A stretch of DNA of 12,657 nt from Alphaproteobacteria bacterium (GTDB lineage: Bacteria; Pseudomonadota; Alphaproteobacteria; CACIAM-22H2): positions 1-12,657 of the forward strand of contig VGDA01000055.1 in NCBI GenBank assembly GCA_016869915.1, written 5' to 3'. The first letter of the stretch is position 1. The number at the start of each line of letters is the position of its first letter. Positions 6,728 to 12,657 of this stretch are shown here, piece by piece. The position numbers and the translations under genes were made by a program. The notes under the pieces were generated by a model. It was not told the DNA's origin and did not search any database. It saw nothing but the letters and a program-made list of their open reading frames with translations.

Positions 6728-8652
6728 GGGCACCACGCCTTGCCGCCGCCGCGGCCTTCGCCGCGCTCGCGCTCGCGCTTGTCACCACAACCACGCCCGC
6801 GGGCGCGCAGGAGCGCCGCCCCCTCCTGATCGAGGGCAAGCGCAACCTCTACCAGCGCGTGATCACGCGCCCCGGCGCGACGATGACGACCGAGCCGCGG
6901 CAAGGCGCCGGTCGCCCGGTCCCGGGCTTCTCGGTCCACTACGTCTACGAGCGGCGCGACGGCTTCCTGCTGGTCGGCGAGGGTTCCGACGGGCGCGTGG
7001 CGGGCTGGATCCCGGCCGAGCGCAGCATCGACTGGAAGCAGACCCTGGTCGCCGCCTTCACCAACCCCGCGGGGCGCGAGCGTGCGATGTTCCTGCGCGA
7101 CGAGGAGACCGCGCGCAGGCTGTGGCTGGCCGGCAGCCGCGCGGAGGACGCGCGCCGGATGCGCGAGGGCGCGAACGCCAACGCCGACGGCCCGGTGGTC
7201 GCGCTCGAGCCGGAGAACCACGTCGACATCACGCGCCAGTTCTACCTGCTGCCCATCCTCTCCGCGGCGCGCATCGAGAACGAGCGCGCGGAGGCCGCGC
7301 TGGCCCTCGAGGTCGTCTCGGCGCCGGCGGAGAAGCCCGCGACCCTGCCGGCCGATCCCGCCGCGATGCGCGAGTTCAAGGGCGCCGTCGTCTTCGTCGT
7401 CGACACCACCGTGTCGATGGCGCCCTACATCGACCGCACGCGCGAGGCGATCAAGCGCCTGGTCGACCGCATCGGCGGCACGGCCGTGCGCGACAACTTC
7501 CGCTTCGGCATGGTCGCCTACCGCGACCACATGGGCGGCGATGCGCGGCTCGAATACGTCACGCGCATGGTCTCCGCGCCCGACTTCGCCACCGCGCCGG
7601 ACGCCATCGTCGCGCAGGCGGCCGTCGTGGAGGAGGCCAAGGCCTCGAACCAGGACTTCGACGAGGACGCGATGGCGGGCATCAAGCTCGCCCTCGACAA
7701 GGTGCAGTGGAAGGACTTCGGCGGCCGCTACATCGTGCTCGTCACCGACGCCGGCACGCGCGACGCCACCGATCCCAAGAGCGAGACGAAGCTCGGGCCG
7801 CGCGAGATGAACGCGCTGGCGCGCAGCGAGGCCAGCCAGGTGGCGATCTACACGCTCCACCTGCGCACCCCGGCGGGGCGCAACAACCATGCGCGCGCCG
7901 AGAAGCAGTATCGCGAGCTCTCGCAGTTCGGCGGCACCGAGCCGCTCTACTACCCGATCGCCGAGGGCGACCTCGGGCGGTTCGGCGGCATCGTCGACAG
8001 GCTGGGGGACGCCCTGCTCGCCAACGTGGCGGCCACGCTCGGCCGGCCGATCGCCGGCATCGCGCCGCCCACGACGCCCGAGGAGAGGCGCGTCGCCGAG
8101 CAGTCCGCGATCGTCGGCAACGCGATGCGCCTGTCCTATCTCGGTCGCGTGCGCCGCGAGGCGGTGCCAGACGTCGTGCGCAGCGTGGTGCTCAGCGAGG
8201 ACGCCGTCGATCCCGTCCCGGAGCGCCGCCCCGTGGAGCCCCGCGTCCTGCTGACGCGCAACCAGCTCTCCGACCTCGCGCGCACGCTGCGCGAGGTGAT
8301 GGAGGCGGGCAACGCCGCGCGCATCGCGCCGGACACCTGGTTCTCGCGCATCCGCGCCGCCGCGGCGGCGTCGAGCCGCGACCCGCGCCGCATGGCGGAG
8401 TTCCAGCGCCTCGGCGGCGCCTTCGGCGAATACCTCGACGACCTGCCCTACCAGAGCGCGATCATGGAGGTCACGCAGGAGGACTGGGTCGCGATGGGCG
8501 CCGGGCGCCGGCGCGAGATCCTCAACGACATCGAGGCGAAGCTGCGCCTCTACGAGGAATACAACCGCCAGCAGGCGCTCTGGGTGTCCTTCGACGGCGG
8601 CCGCGACCCCGGCGAGGCGATGTACCCGGTGCCGCTCGACGCGCTGCCCTGA
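6724..8652 (+). CDS. Exported vWA-domain protein resembling the periplasmic part of PpkA, without kinase domain
   Basis: A 642-residue protein. Residues 1-28 are a Sec signal peptide (hydrophobic core to about 20, AGA cleavage motif at 26-28). Residues about 30-125 look like an SH3-like beta domain (NLYQRVITRPGA... to GWIPAERSIDWKQT). A vWA domain spans about 218-410, with a metal-binding DTTVS at 227-231 in strand VVFVVD and a second strand VLVTDAG ending near 344. The helical C-terminal region contains YLDDLPYQS near 570-577, KLRLYEEYN at 606-614 and a terminal YPVPLDALP. From memory, this SH3-vWA-helical layout and C-terminal signature match the extracytoplasmic half of PpkA, the Ser/Thr kinase that activates H1 type VI secretion. 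No kinase motifs are present. The next genes are TagT-, TagS- and TagR-like, as beside ppkA. It overlaps the upstream stop as ATGA. A periplasmic ligand-binding or signal-relay role is inferred. Confidence 0.85.
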   Translation: MRAPRLAAAAAFAALALALVTTTTPAGAQERRPLLIEGKRNLYQRVITRPGATMTTEPRQGAGRPVPGFSVHYVYERRDGFLLVGEGSDGRVAGWIPAERSIDWKQTLVAAFTNPAGRERAMFLRDEETARRLWLAGSRAEDARRMREGANANADGPVVALEPENHVDITRQFYLLPILSAARIENERAEAALALEVVSAPAEKPATLPADPAAMREFKGAVVFVVDTTVSMAPYIDRTREAIKRLVDRIGGTAVRDNFRFGMVAYRDHMGGDARLEYVTRMVSAPDFATAPDAIVAQAAVVEEAKASNQDFDEDAMAGIKLALDKVQWKDFGGRYIVLVTDAGTRDATDPKSETKLGPREMNALARSEASQVAIYTLHLRTPAGRNNHARAEKQYRELSQFGGTEPLYYPIAEGDLGRFGGIVDRLGDALLANVAATLGRPIAGIAPPTTPEERRVAEQSAIVGNAMRLSYLGRVRREAVPDVVRSVVLSEDAVDPVPERRPVEPRVLLTRNQLSDLARTLREVMEAGNAARIAPDTWFSRIRAAAAASSRDPRRMAEFQRLGGAFGEYLDDLPYQSAIMEVTQEDWVAMGAGRRREILNDIEAKLRLYEEYNRQQALWVSFDGGRDPGEAMYPVPLDALP

Positions 8653-8668
8653 GGCGCGCGCGCGGGCC

Positions 8669-9409
8669 ATGCACTCCGCGCCCGCCCTGCTCCTCGAGCG
8701 CGTCGAGCGCGCGCACGCGAGCGGCTCCGGCCGGTTCCTCCTCGAGGTCGACGCCTTCGCCGTGCGCCGCGGCGAGGCGGTCGCGCTGACCGGCCCCTCG
8801 GGCACCGGCAAGTCCACCATGCTCGACCTGCTCGCGCTCGCCTCGCGCCCGACCTCCGCCGGGCGCTTCGTGCTCGCGACGCGCGAGGGCGGCGAGGTCG
8901 ACGTCGCCGCCGCCTGGGACGCGGGCGACCTCGACCTCCTGACCGCGACGCGCGCGGTGCATGTCGGCTACGTGCTGCAGCAGGGCGGGCTGCTGCCGTT
9001 CCTGACGCTGCGCGAGAACATGCGCCTCGCCCAGCGCGTCGGCGGCAGGGGCGACCTTGCGCGGATCGAGGAGCTGGCGCGCAGGCTCGGCATCGACGGC
9101 CTGCTCGACCGCAAGCCCGCGACGCTGTCGGTGGGGCAGCGCCAGCGCGCCGCGATCGCGCGCGCGCTCGCGCATGGGCCCGAGATCGTGCTCGCCGACG
9201 AGCCCACGGCCTCCGTCCATCCCGCGCTCGCCGACACCGTGCTCGCGCTCCTGGTCGAGCAGGTGCGCGCCGCCGACGCGGCCCTGGTGATCGCGACGCA
9301 CGACCCCGAGCGCGCCGCGCGCCATGGCATAGAGATCTGCGCCGCGATCCTCGCGACCGACGGCACCGCGCGCTCGCGCTTCTCGCGCCCCGCGGGAGCG
9401 GCGCCATGA
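8669..9409 (+). CDS. ABC transporter ATP-binding protein, TagT/LolD-like
   Basis: A 246-residue ABC ATPase with all main motifs: Walker A GPSGTGKST at residues 42-50, Q-loop glutamine at 104 (YVLQQGG), signature LSVGQ at 153-157, Walker B IVLADE at 173-178, and H-loop His 211 (ATHD). The D-loop reads ASVHP where an ALD-like sequence with aspartate is usual. It belongs with the LolD/MacB/FtsE class that powers FtsX-type permeases by mechanotransmission rather than substrate passage. The adjacent permease overlaps its stop by ATGA, so the two proteins surely form one complex at the inner membrane. Between a PpkA-like vWA gene and TagS/TagR-like genes, it corresponds to TagT of the type VI regulatory module. 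The start follows vWA by 16 bases with only a weak GAGG overlapping the previous stop, suggesting translational coupling. Confidence 0.9.
   Translation: MHSAPALLLERVERAHASGSGRFLLEVDAFAVRRGEAVALTGPSGTGKSTMLDLLALASRPTSAGRFVLATREGGEVDVAAAWDAGDLDLLTATRAVHVGYVLQQGGLLPFLTLRENMRLAQRVGGRGDLARIEELARRLGIDGLLDRKPATLSVGQRQRAAIARALAHGPEIVLADEPTASVHPALADTVLALLVEQVRAADAALVIATHDPERAARHGIEICAAILATDGTARSRFSRPAGAAP
9394..9398 (+). promoter_or_regulatory. Ribosome binding site of the permease gene
   Basis: GGGAG lies 7 bases before the ATG at 9406, inside the end of the ATPase gene. It supports the 4-base ATGA overlap start. Confidence 0.55.
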
Positions 9410-10608
9410 GGCGCCTCGCCCTGGTCGCCGCGCTGGCCTGGCGCGACCTCGTGCACGAGGCGCGGCTCTTCGCCTGCACCGCGACCGGCTTCGCCGCGGT
9501 CCTGGCGCCGCTGCTCGTGCTCTTCGCGCTCAAGCACGGCGTGATCGAGGGGCTGCGCGAGACGCTGGTGCAGAACCCGCGCGCGCGCATGGTCGTCAAC
9601 ACCGCCAATCGCGGCTTCGACCAGCAGTTCCTCGCCACGCTCGCGGCGCGCCCCGACGTCGCCTTCGTGGTGCCGCGCACGCGCACGCTCAACGCCGAGG
9701 CACGCTTCGAGCGCCCCGACCGGGCGGGAACCGTCTTCCGCGCCGAACTGCTCGCCACCGCCGCCGGCGACCCGCTGCTCGGCGCCGCGCCGGCGCCGGG
9801 GCCGCGCGGCATCGTCGCCAGCGCCAGCCTCGCGGCCCGGCTCGAGCTCGCGCCGGGCATGGAGGTGACGCTGCGCGCGCCGCGCGGCGCCGGCGCGTCG
9901 CGCGAGGTGCTCGAGCTCGCCATGACGGTGGCCTCGATCGCGCCGCCCTCTGCCTTCGACCGCGACGGTGCCTTCGTGGCCCTGCCCGTCCTCGCGCTCG
10001 TCGACGACTTCACCGACGGGCTCGTCGCGCCCGGCGCGGAGCCGCAGGACGTGTCCGCCGCTCGCGTGTTCGCGGGGTTCCGCGCCCATGCGCGCCGGCT
10101 CGAGGACGTGGTCGCCATCGACCATGCGCTGCGGCGCGGCGGCGTCGACGTCGATACCCGCGCGGGCGAGATCGCGGGGCTGCTCGAGCTCGACCGCAAC
10201 CTCGGCCTGCTCTTCGCCGTCATCGCGGGGCTCGGCGGCGCGGGCTACCTGGTGTCGCTCGCGGTCGGGCTCTACGCCAATGTCGAGCGCAAGCGCCGCG
10301 ACTTCGCGCTCATGCGGCTCATCGGCCTGTCCGGGCGCGACCTGCTGCTGCTCCCGGCGATCCAGGCCACCTGCATCGCGCAGGCCGGCAGCGCGCTCGC
10401 CATGGCCGTCGCGCTCGCGGTCACCCGCGCCGTCAACGCCGTCGCCGCCGAGGCCGCGTCGGCCGACGCGCGCGCGGTCTGCATCCTCGATCCGGCGCAC
10501 GCCGCGGCCGCCTGCGCGGCGACGCTCGCGGGCGCCATCCTGGCCGCGGCCTTCGCCGGCGCGCGCGCCGCACGCATCGAACCGGCGGAAGGGATCCGCG
10601 ATGAATGA
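9406..10608 (+). CDS. FtsX-like ABC transporter permease, TagS-like
   Basis: A 400-residue inner-membrane permease with LolC/LolE/MacB-type topology. One transmembrane helix lies near residues 20-42, then a large extracytoplasmic domain (about 43-265), then three helices near 267-289, 318-340 and 363-385. The cytoplasmic loop after helix 2 has the FtsX-family pattern VERKRRDFALMRLIGLSGRD (about 293-312), which contacts the ATPase. The C-terminus ends ARIEPAEGIRDE, resembling the usual PAEALR-type tail of the family. It is encoded with its ATPase through an ATGA overlap and overlaps the TagR-like gene by 8 bases. TagS of the P. aeruginosa type VI regulatory module has this architecture. By family knowledge it is unlikely to be a classical importer; it more probably transmits or responds to an envelope signal or moves a lipoprotein. 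Confidence 0.9.
   Translation: MRRLALVAALAWRDLVHEARLFACTATGFAAVLAPLLVLFALKHGVIEGLRETLVQNPRARMVVNTANRGFDQQFLATLAARPDVAFVVPRTRTLNAEARFERPDRAGTVFRAELLATAAGDPLLGAAPAPGPRGIVASASLAARLELAPGMEVTLRAPRGAGASREVLELAMTVASIAPPSAFDRDGAFVALPVLALVDDFTDGLVAPGAEPQDVSAARVFAGFRAHARRLEDVVAIDHALRRGGVDVDTRAGEIAGLLELDRNLGLLFAVIAGLGGAGYLVSLAVGLYANVERKRRDFALMRLIGLSGRDLLLLPAIQATCIAQAGSALAMAVALAVTRAVNAVAAEAASADARAVCILDPAHAAAACAATLAGAILAAAFAGARAARIEPAEGIRDE
10587..10594 (+). promoter_or_regulatory. Ribosome binding site of the TagR-like gene
   Basis: GGAAGGGA lies 6 bases before the ATG at 10601. It sits in the permease tail and selects the start that gives a proper signal peptide and an 8-base overlap with the permease stop. 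Confidence 0.65.
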
Positions 10609-12277
10609 CGCATGCCGAAGGGGCCGCCGACCGGTGGCCGCCGCGATCGCCCTCGCGCTGCTCGCCGCGGCCGGCATGGCCGGGGCACAGCAGGCGCCCG
10701 CGACCTGGCCCGAGGAGAACTGGAACCCGCAGCCCCTCGCGGACGACCTCGTGCTGCCGCTGCCCTGCGGCGGCGCGATGGCCTGGCGCGCCGTGCCCAC
10801 GCCCGTCGCGCAGGGCGCGATGGCCGACCGCCCCGCGCTGATGGGCCAGGCGGACCCGCAGACCGACTATGTCGAGTATCTCCGCCAGGGGTTCATCGCG
10901 GGGCCGTTCCCCGGGCCCGCGGGCCAGCCGCCGCGCTTCTACCTCGCCAAGTACGAGATCAGCCGCGACCAGTGGTCGGCGGTGATGTCGGAGACCTGCC
11001 CCGCCCTTCCCTCGCAGGGCGGGCGCGTCGCGAAGACCGAGGTGGGCTGGGTCGATGCGGTGAACTTCACCGCGCGGCTGACCGCATACCTGTCGCGCAA
11101 CGCGGTGCAGAAGCTGCCGCGCCGCGACGAGGCGGTCGCCTATGTCCGCCTGCCCTCGGAAGACGAGTGGGAGTTCGCCGCGCGTGGTGGCGCGGCGGTG
11201 GGCGAGCTCGAGTTCAGCGCCCGCACCTACCCGATGGAGGGCGGGATGCAGCGCCACGCCTGGTTCCAGGGGCCGCGCAGCGCCGCCGGGCAGCCGCGGC
11301 CGATCGGTGCGCGCGCGGCGAACCCGCTGGGCCTCCACGACGTCTACGGCAACGCGGCGGAATGGACGCTGGAGCCCTTCCGCCTCAACAAGATCGGCCG
11401 CTACCACGGGCAGGCCGGCGGCGGCGTCGTGCGCGGCGGCGACTTCATGACGCCGGATTCCGCGCTGCGCTCGTCGCTGCGCGTCGAGCTGCCGCCCTTC
11501 GACATGCGCACGGGCGAGCCGCTGCGGCTCCGGAACGTGGGGCTGCGCCCCGCGCTCGGGCTCGTCGTGACGACGGCGGATGCGCGGGTGCCCGAGTTCC
11601 GCGCCGCCTTCGACGCCGAGGCACAGAGCCGGAGCACCGCCGCGGACGACCCGCAGCGCCTCCTGCAGGTCCTGCACGACGAGGCCACCGACCCGACGGT
11701 GCGCCAGGGACTGGCGCGCGTGCAGGCGACGCTGCGCGCCGAGAGCCGCGCGCGCGCCGACCAGGAGGCGGAGACGATACGCGCGCAGATCACCTTCGCC
11801 GCGGCGATGGCGCGGCAGGTGCTTCTCGCGGAGGGAAACAGCGAGGTCCTGCGCATCTCGGGGGACGTCATGGGCCTGATCGACAACGCCCATGCCAAGC
11901 GCGTCGGCGAACTCCTGCGCAACAAGCACAAGGAGATGAACAACGGGATACCGCCGCTGCTCGACGCCTATCTCGCCTTGGTACAGCGCATCGGGCGAGG
12001 CGCGGCGGGCGCACGGCTCGCGGACCAGGCGCGCGTCGTGGTGGAGGAGCAGCGCGCGCAGAACTTCCTGAGCATGGCAGCGCTGGCGCAGTTGGCCGTC
12101 CGCCATGCCGGCGCCGCGGCGGAAGGCAGGTTGCCGACGCGCGAGCGCGCGCAGGCGGAGATCATCGAGGCCGGCAGGAGCGCGGCGCCACCCACCCAGC
12201 CCACTCCACCCGCCGCGCCATCGCCGCCGCCTTCCCAGGCACCGGCGCGGCCCGGCCGGGGATCGCCGCCACGATGA
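10601..12277 (+). CDS. Exported formylglycine-generating-enzyme-fold (SUMF1) protein, TagR-like, with helical C-terminal extension
   Basis: A 558-residue protein. A signal peptide (basic RRGRR near residues 6-10, then an alanine/leucine core, cleavage near AGA-QQ at about 30) sends it to the periplasm. The SUMF1 fold spans about 65-320: FYLAKYEISRDQW at 113-125, LPSEDEWEFAARGG at 184-197, GLHDVYGNAAEW at 244-255, VVRGGDF at 276-282 and NVGLRPAL at 312-319. The two cysteines that bind copper in true formylglycine-generating enzymes are missing between VRGGDF and GLRP, so catalysis of that type is unlikely. Residues about 325-525 are a charged, mostly helical extension, and the last 33 residues are proline-rich. 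It follows the ABC permease, just as tagR follows tagS in Pseudomonas. TagR is a periplasmic protein that promotes PpkA activation. A binding partner role for the vWA protein of this operon is inference. Confidence 0.87.
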   Translation: MNDACRRGRRPVAAAIALALLAAAGMAGAQQAPATWPEENWNPQPLADDLVLPLPCGGAMAWRAVPTPVAQGAMADRPALMGQADPQTDYVEYLRQGFIAGPFPGPAGQPPRFYLAKYEISRDQWSAVMSETCPALPSQGGRVAKTEVGWVDAVNFTARLTAYLSRNAVQKLPRRDEAVAYVRLPSEDEWEFAARGGAAVGELEFSARTYPMEGGMQRHAWFQGPRSAAGQPRPIGARAANPLGLHDVYGNAAEWTLEPFRLNKIGRYHGQAGGGVVRGGDFMTPDSALRSSLRVELPPFDMRTGEPLRLRNVGLRPALGLVVTTADARVPEFRAAFDAEAQSRSTAADDPQRLLQVLHDEATDPTVRQGLARVQATLRAESRARADQEAETIRAQITFAAAMARQVLLAEGNSEVLRISGDVMGLIDNAHAKRVGELLRNKHKEMNNGIPPLLDAYLALVQRIGRGAAGARLADQARVVVEEQRAQNFLSMAALAQLAVRHAGAAAEGRLPTRERAQAEIIEAGRSAAPPTQPTPPAAPSPPPSQAPARPGRGSPPR

Positions 12278-12369
12278 AGTCGCGCGGGAAATGAAGTAGG
12301 TTCTGGCCCGTTATGCCACCGTCGGCGCCCGCGCAGGCGCGAAAGACCCGACAAGCAGGAGATACCCGC
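12278..12369 (+). other. 92-base gap and leader of the lipoprotein gene
   Basis: This is the largest gap in the window, and its first half is locally less GC-rich. It holds an imperfect hairpin: GTCG at 12321-12324 pairs with CGAC at 12349-12352, and GCGCC at 12325-12329 pairs with GGCGC at 12336-12340. No T-run follows, so it is not a clear intrinsic terminator. GTTATG at 12310-12315 could be a -10 box, but I see no convincing -35. A promoter for the lipoprotein is possible and unproven. Confidence 0.3.
12357..12362 (+). promoter_or_regulatory. Strong ribosome binding site of the lipoprotein gene
   Basis: AGGAGA lies 7 bases before the ATG at 12370. It is among the best Shine-Dalgarno matches in the window and fixes the lipoprotein start. 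Confidence 0.8.
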
Positions 12370-12657
12370 ATGTTCCCGAAAAGCACGGCATTCCGCCTGC
12401 CCGTCATCCTCGTCATGATCGCCTCGCTCGGCCTGTCGGGCTGCGTGACGACCAGCACGGCCTCCGAGAACCTCACGCCGGCCCAGCGCGAGCTGCGCCA
12501 GCAGACCGAGCGCTTCAACGAGACCGTCGCTGTCGGCGCGGCGGCGGGCGCGATCCTTGGCTGCGCGCTCGGCGCGGCCCTCAACCGCAACAACCGAGCG
12601 GGCGGCTGCGCCGCAGGCGGCGTGCTCGGCGGCGTCGCGGGCGCGGGCTCGGGCTAC
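12370..12657 (+). CDS. Outer-membrane lipoprotein with glycine-zipper segment (partial, runs off the window)
   Basis: The first 96 codons are present and open to the window edge, with no stop. A type II signal peptide has basic residues at 4 and 9, a hydrophobic stretch from about 10 to 22 and lipobox LSGC with the acylated cysteine at 25. The next residue is valine, not aspartate, which predicts transfer to the outer membrane by the Lol system. A short polar helix (LTPAQRELRQQTERFNETV) leads into a glycine/alanine-rich segment from about 55 (VGAAAGAILGCALGAAL, then GGVLGGVAGAGSG), typical of glycine-zipper membrane-inserting lipoproteins. Two further cysteines lie in this segment. Its place after the TagR-like gene matches tagQ, an outer-membrane lipoprotein that holds TagR at the outer membrane. 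Homology to TagQ is not shown here. It may be an independent lipoprotein transcribed from its own leader. Confidence 0.8.
   Translation, partial: MFPKSTAFRLPVILVMIASLGLSGCVTTSTASENLTPAQRELRQQTERFNETVAVGAAAGAILGCALGAALNRNNRAGGCAAGGVLGGVAGAGSGY

Noticed and set aside
7402..7416. vWA metal site reads DTTVS rather than DxSxS
   Set aside because: Threonine at this position is common in related vWA domains (DTT-x-S type) and should still bind metal, so it is not evidence of a dead site.
6598..8820. Long minus-strand open frame of 740 codons opposite the vWA gene
   Set aside because: Same reason: biased composition, no recognisable domain, and a full conserved gene with signal peptide and ribosome site on the other strand.
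10601..12277. Annotation as an active formylglycine-generating enzyme or ergothioneine-type iron oxygenase
   Set aside because: The catalytic cysteines are missing, no clear iron-binding HxxxHxE pattern is seen, and no sulfatase gene is nearby.
12321..12352. Intrinsic terminator after the TagR-like gene
   Set aside because: The stem is interrupted by an 8-base bulge and no T-run follows. GC-rich DNA makes such stems often by chance.

Overview
The window reads as one long, tightly packed plus-strand operon from a very GC-rich Gram-negative bacterium. The Gram-negative assignment rests on Sec signal peptides, a lipobox lipoprotein and an FtsX/Lol-type ABC exporter. By eye the GC content is about 70% or more, every complete gene ends in TGA, and third codon positions are almost all G or C. 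A high-GC proteobacterium, perhaps an alphaproteobacterium, fits best, but the sequence alone does not fix the taxon. No rRNA, tRNA, CRISPR array, insertion sequence or integrase was seen.

Layout: (1) 14-2971, SrfB, an actin/Hsp70-fold ATPase-like protein; (2) 2986-5616, SrfC, a large P-loop protein with GTPase-like motifs; (3) 5642-6727, a single-pass membrane protein with an unrecognised N-terminal domain, a proline-rich linker and a Sel1/TPR-like C-terminus; (4) 6724-8652, an exported von Willebrand A (vWA) protein resembling the periplasmic part of the type VI secretion kinase PpkA but without a kinase; (5) 8669-9409, an ABC ATPase (TagT/LolD-like); (6) 9406-10608, an FtsX-like permease (TagS-like); (7) 10601-12277, an exported formylglycine-generating-enzyme-fold protein (TagR-like); (8) after a 92-base gap, 12370 to the window end, the start of an outer-membrane lipoprotein with a glycine-zipper segment. 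Gene junctions are 25 bases or less, or overlap by 4 to 8 bases, up to gene 7. This implies co-transcription and translational coupling. The first ATG itself sits in an ATGA motif, so the operon may extend upstream.

Working together (inference): the order vWA/PpkA-like, TagT, TagS, TagR, lipoprotein parallels ppkA-tagT-tagS-tagR-tagQ of the Pseudomonas aeruginosa H1 type VI secretion cluster, where this module senses envelope signals and switches on the kinase PpkA. Here the kinase domain is absent and no core type VI gene is present. The cytoplasmic partners are instead SrfB and SrfC, two putative nucleotide-driven proteins. The membrane protein (gene 3) lies between the two halves and is the obvious candidate bridge. 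The locus therefore looks like a self-contained trans-envelope signalling or effector system that reuses the TagTSR sensor with SrfBC as its cytoplasmic output.
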